Source: Nonomuraea guangzhouensis
GTDB taxonomy: Bacteria > Actinomycetota > Actinomycetes > Streptosporangiales > Streptosporangiaceae
Length of the DNA: 64,000 nt
Reading direction: 5' to 3'
Assembly: GCF_019396345.1 (NCBI RefSeq)
Contig: NZ_JAHKRM010000035.1
Location: 62,001 to 126,000 of the forward strand
Below the pieces are notes generated by a model that saw only the letters and a list, made by a program, of their open reading frames with translations, was not told the origin of the DNA and did no database searches. Of this stretch, positions 34,110 through 43,499 are shown piece by piece. How positions within the stretch are numbered: position 1 is the first letter of the stretch; each line of letters starts with the position of its first letter. The position numbers were made by a program, and so were the translations under genes.

Positions 34110-34610
34110 ATGGGGATGCGCATGACTCGACTGGTGACGGCGGCGCTGGCGGCCACGGGCGCGGCGCTGGTGATCGCGAGCCCGGCGGGGGCCACCGCCG
34201 CCGCGCCTGGCACCTTCGGCCCGTCCGGCTACGGTGGCGTCAAGCTGGGGATGACGGCCAAGCAGGCCAAGGCCACCGGCAAGATCGTGCTCAAGATGAG
34301 CGGCTACTGCTCCGGCTGGGACTACAAGGCCCACCGCAACCCCAAGGACGAGATCGGGCTCTACATCTCCAAGAAGCGCGGCGTCGCCGTCATCTTCGGG
34401 CAGGGTGGGGTGCGTACTCCCAAGAACATCGGCGTCGGCTCCACCCTCAGCCAGGTCAAGAAGGCCTACCCGAACGTCAAGGAGCAGGAGAGCGGCTGGT
34501 ACGCCACCGTGCCGGGCAACTCCAAGGCGTACTACTACTTCGGCGTCAACCAGCGGAACAAGGTCGAGCAGCTCGCCCTCGGCCTCAAGACCCAGGACTG
34601 CGTGAACTAG
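34110..34610 (+). CDS. Small secreted protein of unknown function
   Basis: A protein of 166 residues with a signal peptide (1-~32, 'AALVIASPAGATAAAP'). The mature part contains 'YGGVKLGMTAKQAKATGKIV' and 'IGVGSTLSQVKKAYPNVKEQ', two copies of the 'G-x-G-x-T/S-x-x-x-V/A-x-x' pattern seen in small exported actinobacterial proteins, and two cysteines. No enzyme motif. It lies 62 bases after the sigma partner and could be in the same regulon. Its end overlaps the convergent TetR gene by 26 bases. Confidence 0.75.
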   Translation: MGMRMTRLVTAALAATGAALVIASPAGATAAAPGTFGPSGYGGVKLGMTAKQAKATGKIVLKMSGYCSGWDYKAHRNPKDEIGLYISKKRGVAVIFGQGGVRTPKNIGVGSTLSQVKKAYPNVKEQESGWYATVPGNSKAYYYFGVNQRNKVEQLALGLKTQDCVN

Positions 34611-35286
34611 CGGTAAGCATGCCGTCGAGGAGGACGTCGAGCGCCCAGTCGGCTCGGTCGGGGCCCTCGCCGGACACGAGGTCGTCGCCGAGCCGGGCGA
34701 GATGGGGATAGCGCTCCGCGTCCACGGTGGTGATCCGTGCGGCCAGGGCCGTCAGGTCATCGAGCTTCAGGGTGGCCCACTTCTGACTGCTCTGCTCGAC
34801 GGCGATCGCGGTGGGGTAGAGCAACAGCAGGTCCAGGCCCCACGCCGCCGCCCGGTCCGGCACGCCGCCCTCGTTGAGCAGCCCGGCGATCGCGTCGCAC
34901 AGGGCCAGGTAGTTGGGGCCGCTGGGCTGCGTGGACAGGGCCATCCGGGCGATCTCCGGATGAGCGAACAGGACGTCGCGGTAGCTGGTCAGCAGCGCCT
35001 TCAACCGGTCCCGCCACAAGCCGGCTCCGGGCGAGGCCGCCGTGACCGGCGCCAGCAGCGCGTCGAGGATCTGCGCGTGCAGATCTTCGGTGTCGCGGAC
35101 ATAGACGTACAACGAGGCCGGCCCGGTGTCCAGCGCCGTCGCGATGCGCCGCATCGTCACCTTGCCCAGACCCTCCTCACGCAGGATCGTCAGTGCGGCG
35201 TCGATGATCCCCTGCCTGGTCAGCGCGGGCTTCGCCGGCCGCTCCCGGCGGCTGACGGGTGTCCGGGCGGGGTCGCTGGAGGTCAT
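34585..35286 (-). CDS. TetR-family regulator with tetracycline-repressor-like C domain
   Basis: A protein of 233 residues. HTH: 'TRQGIIDAALTILREEGLGK', 'MRRIATALDTGPASLYVYVR'. The C-terminal part fits the TetR_C class I ligand domain ('LLTSYRDVLFAHPEIARMAL'). The promoter region contains the 16-bp perfect palindrome CACGAACATGTTCGTG at 35300. A TAGGTT -10 box lies exactly six bases upstream of the ATG, so the mRNA is probably leaderless. The palindrome also sits in front of a divergent 59-codon gene, likely its target. Confidence 0.9.
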   Translation of the reverse strand: MTSSDPARTPVSRRERPAKPALTRQGIIDAALTILREEGLGKVTMRRIATALDTGPASLYVYVRDTEDLHAQILDALLAPVTAASPGAGLWRDRLKALLTSYRDVLFAHPEIARMALSTQPSGPNYLALCDAIAGLLNEGGVPDRAAAWGLDLLLLYPTAIAVEQSSQKWATLKLDDLTALAARITTVDAERYPHLARLGDDLVSGEGPDRADWALDVLLDGMLTASSRSPGS

Positions 35287-35299
35287 GCGGGCAACCTAG

Positions 35300-35315
35300 C
35301 ACGAACATGTTCGTG
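35300..35315. promoter_or_regulatory. Perfect 16-bp palindrome, TetR operator between two mirrored leaderless promoters
   Basis: CACGAACATGTTCGTG lies between the TetR gene (minus) and the microprotein gene (plus). Each gene has TAGGTT six bases before its ATG (minus strand 35293-35298; plus strand 35337-35342). The operator overlaps the -35 side of both. Confidence 0.75.
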
Positions 35316-35348
35316 ACGCTTTTCGCCCGCGCCCTGTAGGTTCGAGGC

Positions 35349-35528
35349 ATGAGCGCGGACGACCGGCGGCCTCCGCTTTTCGAGGTCCTCCCGGACCAGG
35401 ACGAGCGGCCTGAGCCGCTCACCTTGCACACCTCGGACGGCACCCTGAGCGTGGCGGCCGACCTCACCGCCGAGGAGTTCGAGATCCTCGACGAACTCAG
35501 GCGGGCGGCGGCCAAGAAGCAGAGGTGA
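35349..35528 (+). CDS. 59-residue acidic microprotein, divergent from TetR gene
   Basis: It begins MSADDRRPPLFEVLPDQDE and ends 'LDELRRAAAKKQR'; 59 residues, codon use strongly G/C at third positions as in neighbouring genes. The C-terminal half 'DLTAEEFEILDELRRAAAK' is amphipathic. The ATG follows a TAGGTT -10 box by six bases, mirrored across the TetR operator, which argues that it is expressed and leaderless. No known domain. It may be a small regulatory or binding protein controlled by the TetR repressor; function unknown. Confidence 0.6.
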   Translation: MSADDRRPPLFEVLPDQDERPEPLTLHTSDGTLSVAADLTAEEFEILDELRRAAAKKQR

Positions 35529-35567
35529 GTTGTACGATTCTGAGGTGATTCGTGGGGGCGAAGAGGC

Positions 35568-35864
35568 ATGACGGTGCCCGGATACAGGGCGGAGCCGCAG
35601 GGAATCCTCCGTTACGGGAAGGCCTCCGCCGAGGAGGCCGACCGCGTCCGGGGCATCTTGCACGACGTGCGTGAGGCGTTCGTGGCGGCGGGGCGGCCGA
35701 TGGGGCACGACCAGTACGGCGCCCAGATGGAGAAGGACTTCCCCAGCATGCGCGACGGCATCATCAACGCCTTCAACGACTACATCGAGCAGTTGGAAGG
35801 CGTCGGCGACGGGACGGGCGCGACGGCCGTCAACTACCGGGCCGCAGAGCATCCCGGGACCTGA
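35568..35864 (+). CDS. ESX/WXG100-like small protein upstream of toxin
   Basis: A protein of 98 residues, largely helical, with GAAGAGG before the ATG. The helix-turn-helix hairpin layout ('ADRVRGILHDVREAFVAAGR' then 'GIINAFNDYIEQLEGVGDGT') and its position directly before a WXG-like toxin gene fit a type VII secretion partner or chaperone. No Trp-x-Gly is present, so this is by layout and context. Only 6 bases separate it from the toxin gene. Confidence 0.7.
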   Translation: MTVPGYRAEPQGILRYGKASAEEADRVRGILHDVREAFVAAGRPMGHDQYGAQMEKDFPSMRDGIINAFNDYIEQLEGVGDGTGATAVNYRAAEHPGT

Positions 35865-35870
35865 CGGGCG

Positions 35871-38800
35871 GTGCTGCTCGACGGGGACATACCTGGCTGG
35901 ATGCGGCCGTGGATCGGCTGGGCCGTCGGCATGGACTGGCCGCAGGGCGATGAGTCCAAGCTGTTCACGCTGGCCGACGTGCTGGCGGCCGCGGCCTACC
36001 GCGTCGCGGACGGCATCGGCCTCCCCGTTCCCGATCGGGACACCTGGGACGGCGAGGCGCTCCAGACCTTCGTCAGCCATGCCCGGCCCAGGGTCAGCGG
36101 CAGCGAGGCCGACCTGCTGAACCGCCTCGCTCGAACGGCGGTGGCGCTGAACGACCTCGGCGTGCAGATCCAGTACACCAAGCGGCTGATCAAGCTGTCG
36201 ATCGGGTTCCTGATCTTCCAGCTGTGGACATTGGTGCCGGTCATCCTGAACCCGGCCACGGCGAGCGCCGGAATGGCGGTCGTGGGGTTGCGCGCCCGCT
36301 TCACCAAGGTGATCATCAGGCAGTTGGCCAGGCGGCTGCTGTTCAACATCGCGCTGTTCGGCGGCCTGATGCTCGCGATGGACCTGGGCGTGCAGGCCGG
36401 CCAGAGCCGGCGCGACAGAATCGACTGGGGTCAGGCGCTGGCCTCGCTGGGCACCGGCGCGCTGAACGGTGTGTTCCTGACCGGCGCGACGTGGCTGGCG
36501 CCGCCGCGGTCGCTGCTGGGCTTCATGCTCGCCTCCGGCACGGCGGGTGGCATGACCGACGCGACCATGCAGGCGTTCGAGGGGCAACCGTTCGATCTGG
36601 AACGCCTGCTCAAGGGCTTCACCTCAGGCGCCGTAGGCGCTGCGGACGCGCACTGGGCCGGCTGGAACCCGCACTTCGGCAGGGCGGACGGCGACGGCGC
36701 ACCGCGCCCCGAACCTGACCCTCGCGGTGGCCCTGACACCCCGCCGCCGGATCCGCGACAGCCGCCAGACCCGCGAAGCCCTGATCCCGAGCCCTTCCAC
36801 ACAGGCAGGCGGGACGCGACCGACCTGGCCGGGTTGCGTCACGGGGCCGACTCGGCTCACGACCCGGTGCTCCGCCCTGGAGAGGCAGCCGCGCAGCGTC
36901 AGCAGTTCGTCGCCCGCCATCTCCGGGAGGAGACCTGGTCCGGCCTGTGGTTCCGCAACCCGGAAAGCACCGACATGAGCGTCACGGGCGACATGCGCCG
37001 CCGCCCGCCGCTGCCCGGTCACGTGGACGTGGGCATCCGCGCCACCTCGGACGGCTTCCTGGTCGGTGGCTTCCGCCGGCTGCCCGCCGACCTGCCTCCA
37101 GGCATGCACGACCTCGTACCGGGCCGCGACATTCGCATCGACGCCGCCGACCTGGCGGGCGTGCTGCGCGAGGACCGGCGGCTGATGGCCCAGCCGGACG
37201 CCGCGCTGCGGGTGTTCGGGCCGCACGCCCGTCATGACGCCGCGTTACTGCAGGACCTGGCCGACCGTACCGGCCGGGTCGTGCTCGCCGCCGACAACGG
37301 CATGCCGTTCGGCTCCGCGCAGGGATATCGCGGCCCGCTGGAGGGCCACTGGCAGCGCTTCGAGCCCGCCGACGCACCGAGTTCAGAGCCCCGCAGCCGG
37401 ATCGACAGCATGCTCAACTGGGGCCAGACCCGGGCGGCGGGCAACCCGCCGCAATCCCTGTACCACTTCAGCAAGTTGGCCGAGCAAGGAATGAAGGGCG
37501 GATGGGAGGCCGCCGGGGCGGACAGCGCCAGGGTCACGCTCGCCGACGGCTCGTACGCCATGCTGTCCGATTTCCCCACCAAGCAGGCCAGGGACGCCAA
37601 GATGCTCGTCGCCCAGATCGGGGACGAGCTCGGACTCAAGATGCCCTCCACGCATCCGGTCCAGGACACGGGGCTGATGCTCGAATGGGTGTACGGCGAT
37701 CCGGACAACATGAGCTGGAGCGGCCAGGCCTGGAACCTGCCGGGCACGGTGGCCACGCGCGAGGGCGTCCTGGCCGGTCTGCTCGGCGCCCTGTTCAGGG
37801 ATGATCCCCTCTTGCTCGACGCGCTGTCCGGCGAGGCCGCCCTCATGCCCCAGCCTCATGTGGCCAAGCTGATGAGCCGGTTGTTCTTCCGCGAGGTGGG
37901 CACCCACCCGGAGGGATGGGCGGCCAATCCGCTCTCGCCGAAGGACATCGCCAGGGTTCAGATCATCGTGCGGGACCTCAAGGCCGACTTCGTCCGCATG
38001 GGCATGGCGGAGTCGCACCAGAGGATCACCGACTCCCTGCGGGAGATCGCGGAGAACGCGGTCGGCGTCGACTCCATCTTCGATGCCCGTCTCGACGAGA
38101 CGCTGCCCGAGATCACCACGCAGCGGCTCAACGACCAGGCCGAGCAGCTCGCCGACCTGGCCGCCGGCCTCAGGGACACCACCCCGCCGGGCGCGGGACG
38201 CCCCCTCGTGGATCCCGTACAGCGGCTGGTGGACAACCTCGATGACATCGTGGCCTCGCGCGAGACCGACCTGGGGCGCGTCGTCACATTCGGCGACGGA
38301 TCGCAGGCGCTGGCGCTGACCCACTGGGACGCCGCCGACGCGTTGGCAGGGGCGCTGGCCCGGCGCGCGCTCGGCCTGGACGGCCCCGCGGTGCACTGGG
38401 CCGACAATGGCACCGTCTACCAGACGTACGGCAGTGAACAGCTCCGCGCCGCCCTCGCCACCGGCGTCCGCGAGACCACCATGGTGTCGTTGACCGGGGC
38501 TATCACGGAGGTGGTGACGTTCAACGACGGAACCACGGCGCTGCGCCACGAGTTCGAGTTCGTCGCCGGGGCGGACAAGTTCGAGGCAACCGCTCATGCG
38601 GCGCACGCCGTCAGGGACGGTGTGCAGGGCCACTACCGGGCCTCGCCCACCGTCGTGTACGAACACCGCATCAACCCATGGCACTGGAGCGACGAGGAGC
38701 GCGCCGTTCCGGCGTCGCTCCGGCACGAACTGGACAAGCGCGCGCTGTACGCCTCGCTCATCCAGAACGGCGCGTCAACGCTGCGGTCGGAGAACCCGCG

Positions 38801-40037
38801 GATGGAGCACCTCGGAGGGGTGGACAAGCCGCTGCTCACGGACGCCGACAGCGCCGCGCTGCGCGCCAGGTACGAGGCGCTGCGGCCGGAGTTCGAGAGG
38901 TACGGCCTCATGAACGCCTACTACGACCACCTCGACGTGATCAACAGCGTGGGCCTGCACGCCCCGCTCGATCTCGGCCCGCTGCACGACCCCTCCCCGC
39001 TGGTCCCCGACTTCCGGGAGGCGCCGTGGCGGCCGCCCGGCAACCAGGTGCCGGCCTTGCCGCACCTCCTCGAAGGCGTCAACCTGCGCCAGGTCAACGA
39101 ACTGGCCGTCGGGCGCGCGGACGACCCCTCGCTCGTTCCCTGGGCCGAGACGACCCTCGACAGGGCGGACGCCGAACTCGCCGCCAGGCCGACCACGTCG
39201 GGCCACGTCTCCGCCCGCGTCCCCAACGACTGGTTGCCGAGCGCCGTCCGGCCCGGAGACGAGGTCGTCTTCCACGGGATCCTGGACGGCGTCGACGACC
39301 CCGCGAAGCTGGCCGACCAGCCCGACAGCGTACGGCTGACGATCAGGGCGAGCGAGTACGCCGACGTCGGGGACCTGTCGGGCAAGCCCGCCCACGCGCT
39401 GTTCAGATCCGGGGTCAGGCTGAAGGTGCTGGCCGTGCAGGAGTCGTACGGTGAGCGGCACGTGTTCGCCATCCAGGTGCCGCAGGGCCACAGCGCCGAC
39501 TCGACGGCGCTGCGAGTGCCGCGGATGAAGCCCCCACTCACCCCCGAGCTGGCCCACCACCTCGACCAGCACGTCGAGGAGACGGACGCGGGTGTCTGGC
39601 TGCGTGACCTCAATAACCAGCACGACATGGCCCTGGTCGCCTCCGCCCGCAAGGTGCGGCGCATCGACGGCGCCCTCTACGTGGATGGGCACGGCTCGAA
39701 GAGGGGTAACTCGATCGGCGGCCAGGACCTGGACGCGAAGCAGATGGCGGCTCTCCTTCTGAACATGCCGAAGCTGAAGCCGACCGATATCATCCTGCTG
39801 GCCAACTGCCACATCGGAGACGGCAAGCACCCCGCGATGGTCGCCAAGCTCACCGGCCATGTCGTCATCGCCGCCGATTCGGCGATCCAGGTCACGCCGG
39901 AAGGCCACATGCGCGCGGTCTCCGACGAGTTCGGCCACCTGGGAGGCCGCGGCCAGCTGCGCATCTACCTGCCGGACGACTCCGTCTCCGGAGCGGCGTA
40001 CAACACGGTCAAGGCCTGGTTCCAGGCGCCACCCTGA
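35871..40037 (+). CDS. Large polymorphic-toxin-like protein with C-terminal caspase-like cysteine-peptidase motif
   Basis: A protein of 1388 residues. The N terminus ('GWAVGMDWPQGDESKLFTLA') is the WXG100-like channel/toxin leader. Hydrophobic helices lie at about 105-190 and a Pro-rich linker at 275-300. The central region (about 540-760) contains 'VTLADGSYAMLSDFPTKQAR' and 'MLVAQIGDELGLKMPS', faintly kinase-like. The C-terminal ~120 residues carry 'ALYVDGHGSKRG' (His1274) and 'IILLANCHIGDG' (Cys1313), the His-Gly/Cys pair and spacing of clan-CD (caspase/C80-like) peptidases. It may be an autoprocessing or effector module. No obvious immunity gene follows. Probable contact- or ESX-delivered toxin (inference). 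Confidence 0.8.
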   Translation: MLLDGDIPGWMRPWIGWAVGMDWPQGDESKLFTLADVLAAAAYRVADGIGLPVPDRDTWDGEALQTFVSHARPRVSGSEADLLNRLARTAVALNDLGVQIQYTKRLIKLSIGFLIFQLWTLVPVILNPATASAGMAVVGLRARFTKVIIRQLARRLLFNIALFGGLMLAMDLGVQAGQSRRDRIDWGQALASLGTGALNGVFLTGATWLAPPRSLLGFMLASGTAGGMTDATMQAFEGQPFDLERLLKGFTSGAVGAADAHWAGWNPHFGRADGDGAPRPEPDPRGGPDTPPPDPRQPPDPRSPDPEPFHTGRRDATDLAGLRHGADSAHDPVLRPGEAAAQRQQFVARHLREETWSGLWFRNPESTDMSVTGDMRRRPPLPGHVDVGIRATSDGFLVGGFRRLPADLPPGMHDLVPGRDIRIDAADLAGVLREDRRLMAQPDAALRVFGPHARHDAALLQDLADRTGRVVLAADNGMPFGSAQGYRGPLEGHWQRFEPADAPSSEPRSRIDSMLNWGQTRAAGNPPQSLYHFSKLAEQGMKGGWEAAGADSARVTLADGSYAMLSDFPTKQARDAKMLVAQIGDELGLKMPSTHPVQDTGLMLEWVYGDPDNMSWSGQAWNLPGTVATREGVLAGLLGALFRDDPLLLDALSGEAALMPQPHVAKLMSRLFFREVGTHPEGWAANPLSPKDIARVQIIVRDLKADFVRMGMAESHQRITDSLREIAENAVGVDSIFDARLDETLPEITTQRLNDQAEQLADLAAGLRDTTPPGAGRPLVDPVQRLVDNLDDIVASRETDLGRVVTFGDGSQALALTHWDAADALAGALARRALGLDGPAVHWADNGTVYQTYGSEQLRAALATGVRETTMVSLTGAITEVVTFNDGTTALRHEFEFVAGADKFEATAHAAHAVRDGVQGHYRASPTVVYEHRINPWHWSDEERAVPASLRHELDKRALYASLIQNGASTLRSENPRMEHLGGVDKPLLTDADSAALRARYEALRPEFERYGLMNAYYDHLDVINSVGLHAPLDLGPLHDPSPLVPDFREAPWRPPGNQVPALPHLLEGVNLRQVNELAVGRADDPSLVPWAETTLDRADAELAARPTTSGHVSARVPNDWLPSAVRPGDEVVFHGILDGVDDPAKLADQPDSVRLTIRASEYADVGDLSGKPAHALFRSGVRLKVLAVQESYGERHVFAIQVPQGHSADSTALRVPRMKPPLTPELAHHLDQHVEETDAGVWLRDLNNQHDMALVASARKVRRIDGALYVDGHGSKRGNSIGGQDLDAKQMAALLLNMPKLKPTDIILLANCHIGDGKHPAMVAKLTGHVVIAADSAIQVTPEGHMRAVSDEFGHLGGRGQLRIYLPDDSVSGAAYNTVKAWFQAPP

Positions 40038-40046
40038 CGCTGGTGG

Positions 40047-40087
40047 AAGCGCCCCGCCGCGCCTGGTCGAGCACGGCGGGGCGCTTC
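40047..40087. terminator. Bidirectional terminator between toxin and subtilase genes
   Basis: GAAGCGCCCCGCCG pairs with CGGCGGGCGCTTC (one C bulge). It sits between convergent stops at 40037 and 40089. Confidence 0.8.
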
Positions 40088-40088
40088 C

Positions 40089-43000
40089 TCACTTGACCTG
40101 GTAGGCCCTGGTGACGGTCTCGGCGAAGCCGTTGCCGCCGCTGTCGGTGGCCTTGACACGTAGCGAGGCGAACTTGCCGCGCGCGCTGACCGGGTTCCAG
40201 GCCTCGGCGGCCCAGGCGTCCTGGCCCGACGGGTGCACCAGCGTGGGCAGCCAGGTACGGCCGTCGTCGTAGGAGATCTCCACGGTGAGCGTCCGCAGCT
40301 TCAGCGCGGGCGAGCCGTTCTGACGCTGGACGCGCAGCGGGATCCGCATGAGACCCACCGCGGCCCGGTTGCGGTCGTCCAGCTCCGGATTGATCTTGAC
40401 GGCCAGCAGCGGCAGCACCTGCCGCCGACCCGGTTCGGGCGTCTTCGACCTGAACCGCCACTCGGCGCTGACCCGGGTGGACACCTTGGTCTGGGCCGGC
40501 ACGCGGTCGGCCGTCATGGTGAACCGGTACTCGCTCTCCTTCTTCTCCGCGGGCACCTCGATCGTGCCGGGCAGGTAGTCGGCGGCGTAGATCTCCTTGC
40601 CGTCCCGGTAGAGCCTGGCCTGCGGGGCGACGTACTCGCCGTAGGAGACGCGGTCGGGCGTGCCGTCCTCGAACAGGGCGGTCGCGAACTGCAGCAGGTT
40701 CTCCTCCCGCCAGCTGTAGTCGCCGCCGGGGTTGAGCGCGGCCGCGAAGACGCCGGTGTTCCACCGGTCGTCGGTCTTCTGGCCGGCGCGGTAGACGGTG
40801 GTCTTGCCGAAGAAGAACTGGTCGGTGTCGTTCCAGCCGTCCGGCGGGGTCCGGTACTGGATGAAGGACGGGTACCAGCCGGTGTCGCCGGGGGTGTAGT
40901 ACTCCGTCCGGTGGAACGGGAGCGCGAAGCGCGACACCTGGCCGTACGGCATCCAGGCCAGCTCCGTCCCGTACAGCACGGGCAGGGCGAAGTGCTCACC
41001 GAACTTGACGTCGTTCTGCGTGGCATAGGTGGAGCTGACCTCGGCGAGGTCGCGACGGCGCGGGCGGTAGCCGGGGTCGGCGGGGATGCGCGGCTCGGCC
41101 TTCATCAGGTGGTAGAAGTACGGGCTGTCGTCGTAGCTCCCGTCGGCCTTCGGCTTGGCCCACTGGGTCCAGCGGTAGAACGCGAACTTCTTGCTCGCCG
41201 TACGGGTCGTCGGGATGGCCTTGATGCCCTCGACGCGGTCGGCGCCCCACATGCCGCCCAGGTCAACGTCCACGCCGAGCGGCTGCCCGCCGTCGATGAG
41301 CTGGAGCATGCCGAGCATGCCGATGGCCAGCCGGGCGGTCGGCTCCTCCGTGCGTACGTCCACCGCCTTGGCCTTGCGGGCGTCGGCGGTGACGGTACGG
41401 TCGGCGTCGAGGGTGAACTCCGGATCGGAGGCCATCACCAGGGTGCCGTCATGGTCGCGCATGAGGCTGACGACGGTGAAGCGGTGGCCCTTCTCCAGCC
41501 TGAGGTCCAGCGCGCCGCCGGAGATGTCGTAGTTGCGCTGCTCCTCGGTGTCGAGGTCGATCAGCCCGGCGAACGCGGCCTGGGCGGGTTGCCCGTCCGT
41601 GCCGGTGAAGCGCAGCTTGAGCCCGCGCTTCTCCGGCTCGACCCGCATGCCGATGCCGGTGCGTACGGAGACGTCGGCGTTCCTGGCGATGACCGTGCCG
41701 CTGAACAGGCCGGTCAGGCCCGGCTGCGCGGTCACCTTGACCTGGGCGGTGCCGTGCGCGGGCACCTCCACCGTGGTGGCGCCGAGCTTGAACGGCGTCA
41801 CCGTCGCGCCCTTGCCATCCTTGGCGATCACGCTCAGGTCCAGCCGGACGGCGGCGGCGCCGTCGTTGCGGTAGGTGAGCGTCTGCTCCTTGGGCGTGGG
41901 GCTGGGCAGCTCGATGTCGCCCATGCTCAGCGAGGCGGGCTCGGCCGTGACCTGCTGGGTGACGGCGCGGGCGACGTCCACGCGGCCGGAGCCCTGGACG
42001 TAGGCGCCCAGCTCGTCGCCGGGCGCGGTGGCGGCCATCAGCGCGGCCTTGATCTGGCCGGCCTTCCAGTCCGGGTGCTGGCCTGCGACGATCGCGGCCG
42101 CTCCGGCGACGTGCGGCGTCGCCATGGACGTGCCGCTCAGCGCCGTGTAGGAGTCGTCGACCGGGGAGCCGGCGGCGGTGCCCGCGGCCCGCGCGGCGAC
42201 GATCTGCACGCCGGGCGCGATCAGGTCGGGCTTGACCGCGGCGTCAATCGCGCGCGGGCCCGTGCTGCTGAACTGCGCGACCGTGTCGTCGTCGCGGAAG
42301 GAGGCGCCGACCGACAGCGCGCGGTCCGCGGTGCTCGGCGAGCCGACCGACTGCGGGCCGTCGTTGCCCGACGCGATCACGAACAGCGTGCCGTACTTCT
42401 CCGACAGGCTGTTGACGGCCTGCTCCACCGGGTCGTCGCCGGGGGTGTCGGCCTCCCCGAGGCTGAGGTTGGCGACGCGGGCGCCGTTCTCCGCCGCCCA
42501 GGTCATGGCCTCGATGATGCCCGAGTCCGGGCAGTCCCCGCTCTGCAGGCAGACCTTGCCGATCAGCAGCTTGGCGCCCGGGGCGACGCCCTTGTACCGG
42601 CCGCCCGAGGCGGCGCCGGATCCGGCGATCGTCGACGCGACGTGGGTGCCGTGGCCATTGAGGTCGCGGACGTCGGGCTCGGAGGTGAAGTTCTGGGTCT
42701 TGGCGACCAGCCCCTGGAGGTCGGGGTGGTCGGGGTCGTAGCCGGTGTCGATCACCGCGACCGTGACGTCCTTGCCGGTCTGGCCGGCCGCCCAGGCCTT
42801 GGGGGCGCCGATGTGCGGGACGCTGACGTCGAGGGAGAGCTTGGCCTTGCCGTCCAGCCAGATCTTCGCGGGCGCGGCCGCCGCTCTGGCCTGCCCGGTC
42901 AGGGACTTCCAGAGCGTGCCGGCGGCGGCGCGGGGCTCGCTCTGGGCCATCCCGTTGATCGCGGGCAGCGGGCGCCCGCCCGCGACGCGCAGCGTGGCGG

Positions 43001-43409
43001 CGGCGGTCTGGTCCGGGTACGTCACGATCAGCGGGAGCGCCGAGCTGGTGGCGTCGTCGTAGCCGAGGGCGGCGAGCCGGGTGACGTTGAACAGCCGGGG
43101 GTCCAACCGGCCCGCGGCCAGCAGGGGCATCGCGTCGACGGGGACGATGCTGAGCCCGTCCTTGGCCCGGCGGTGCACGAAGGTGATCTTCTCCCTGCCG
43201 GGGCCGGGCTTGACGTCGAGCTGGGTCTGCTTGTCGGGAAGCGGGCGGAGGGTGACCTTGTCCCCGCTGATGAGGGTGATGGTCTTGGGCTGTTCCACGG
43301 AGGTGGCGGACTGGGCCGACGGGGCGGGAGTCGGTGCTGCCTGGGCCGGAGTGGCGGCCGCTAACAGGGCCGTTATCGCGACGCCCAGGAGGGCGGTTCT
43401 CTGAAGCAC
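40089..43409 (-). CDS. Large secreted subtilisin-like peptidase (S8)
   Basis: A protein of 1106 residues from a GTG. It has a signal peptide ('ALLAAATPAQAAPTP') and a propeptide to ~200, then the S8 domain. Catalytic Asp221 ('VAVIDTGYDPDHPDLQG'), His256 ('GHGTHVASTIAG'), Asn in 'VIASGNDGPQS' and Ser428 ('LSGTSMATPHVAG') are all present. The ~600-residue C-terminal part is beta-rich with no further peptidase motif, as in large Streptomyces-type subtilases that degrade extracellular protein. Divergent from the regulator gene at 43500; ACAAC-N9-GTTGT overlaps its start. Unlike the 4731 subtilase it has no repeated C-terminal units. Confidence 0.93.
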   Translation of the reverse strand: MLQRTALLGVAITALLAAATPAQAAPTPAPSAQSATSVEQPKTITLISGDKVTLRPLPDKQTQLDVKPGPGREKITFVHRRAKDGLSIVPVDAMPLLAAGRLDPRLFNVTRLAALGYDDATSSALPLIVTYPDQTAAATLRVAGGRPLPAINGMAQSEPRAAAGTLWKSLTGQARAAAAPAKIWLDGKAKLSLDVSVPHIGAPKAWAAGQTGKDVTVAVIDTGYDPDHPDLQGLVAKTQNFTSEPDVRDLNGHGTHVASTIAGSGAASGGRYKGVAPGAKLLIGKVCLQSGDCPDSGIIEAMTWAAENGARVANLSLGEADTPGDDPVEQAVNSLSEKYGTLFVIASGNDGPQSVGSPSTADRALSVGASFRDDDTVAQFSSTGPRAIDAAVKPDLIAPGVQIVAARAAGTAAGSPVDDSYTALSGTSMATPHVAGAAAIVAGQHPDWKAGQIKAALMAATAPGDELGAYVQGSGRVDVARAVTQQVTAEPASLSMGDIELPSPTPKEQTLTYRNDGAAAVRLDLSVIAKDGKGATVTPFKLGATTVEVPAHGTAQVKVTAQPGLTGLFSGTVIARNADVSVRTGIGMRVEPEKRGLKLRFTGTDGQPAQAAFAGLIDLDTEEQRNYDISGGALDLRLEKGHRFTVVSLMRDHDGTLVMASDPEFTLDADRTVTADARKAKAVDVRTEEPTARLAIGMLGMLQLIDGGQPLGVDVDLGGMWGADRVEGIKAIPTTRTASKKFAFYRWTQWAKPKADGSYDDSPYFYHLMKAEPRIPADPGYRPRRRDLAEVSSTYATQNDVKFGEHFALPVLYGTELAWMPYGQVSRFALPFHRTEYYTPGDTGWYPSFIQYRTPPDGWNDTDQFFFGKTTVYRAGQKTDDRWNTGVFAAALNPGGDYSWREENLLQFATALFEDGTPDRVSYGEYVAPQARLYRDGKEIYAADYLPGTIEVPAEKKESEYRFTMTADRVPAQTKVSTRVSAEWRFRSKTPEPGRRQVLPLLAVKINPELDDRNRAAVGLMRIPLRVQRQNGSPALKLRTLTVEISYDDGRTWLPTLVHPSGQDAWAAEAWNPVSARGKFASLRVKATDSGGNGFAETVTRAYQVK

Positions 43410-43499
43410 AACCGCTTTCTAGTTGTTTGTGACTTTTGGCGACAAGGTGATTGGTGTGGCCTATTGCGGCAACTGCCGGAAGTGGCCACGATCATAGGC

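Noticed and set aside
40233..43364. 1043-codon plus-strand open frame opposite the large subtilase
   Set aside because: No domain or signal; the minus strand contains signal peptide and catalytic triad.
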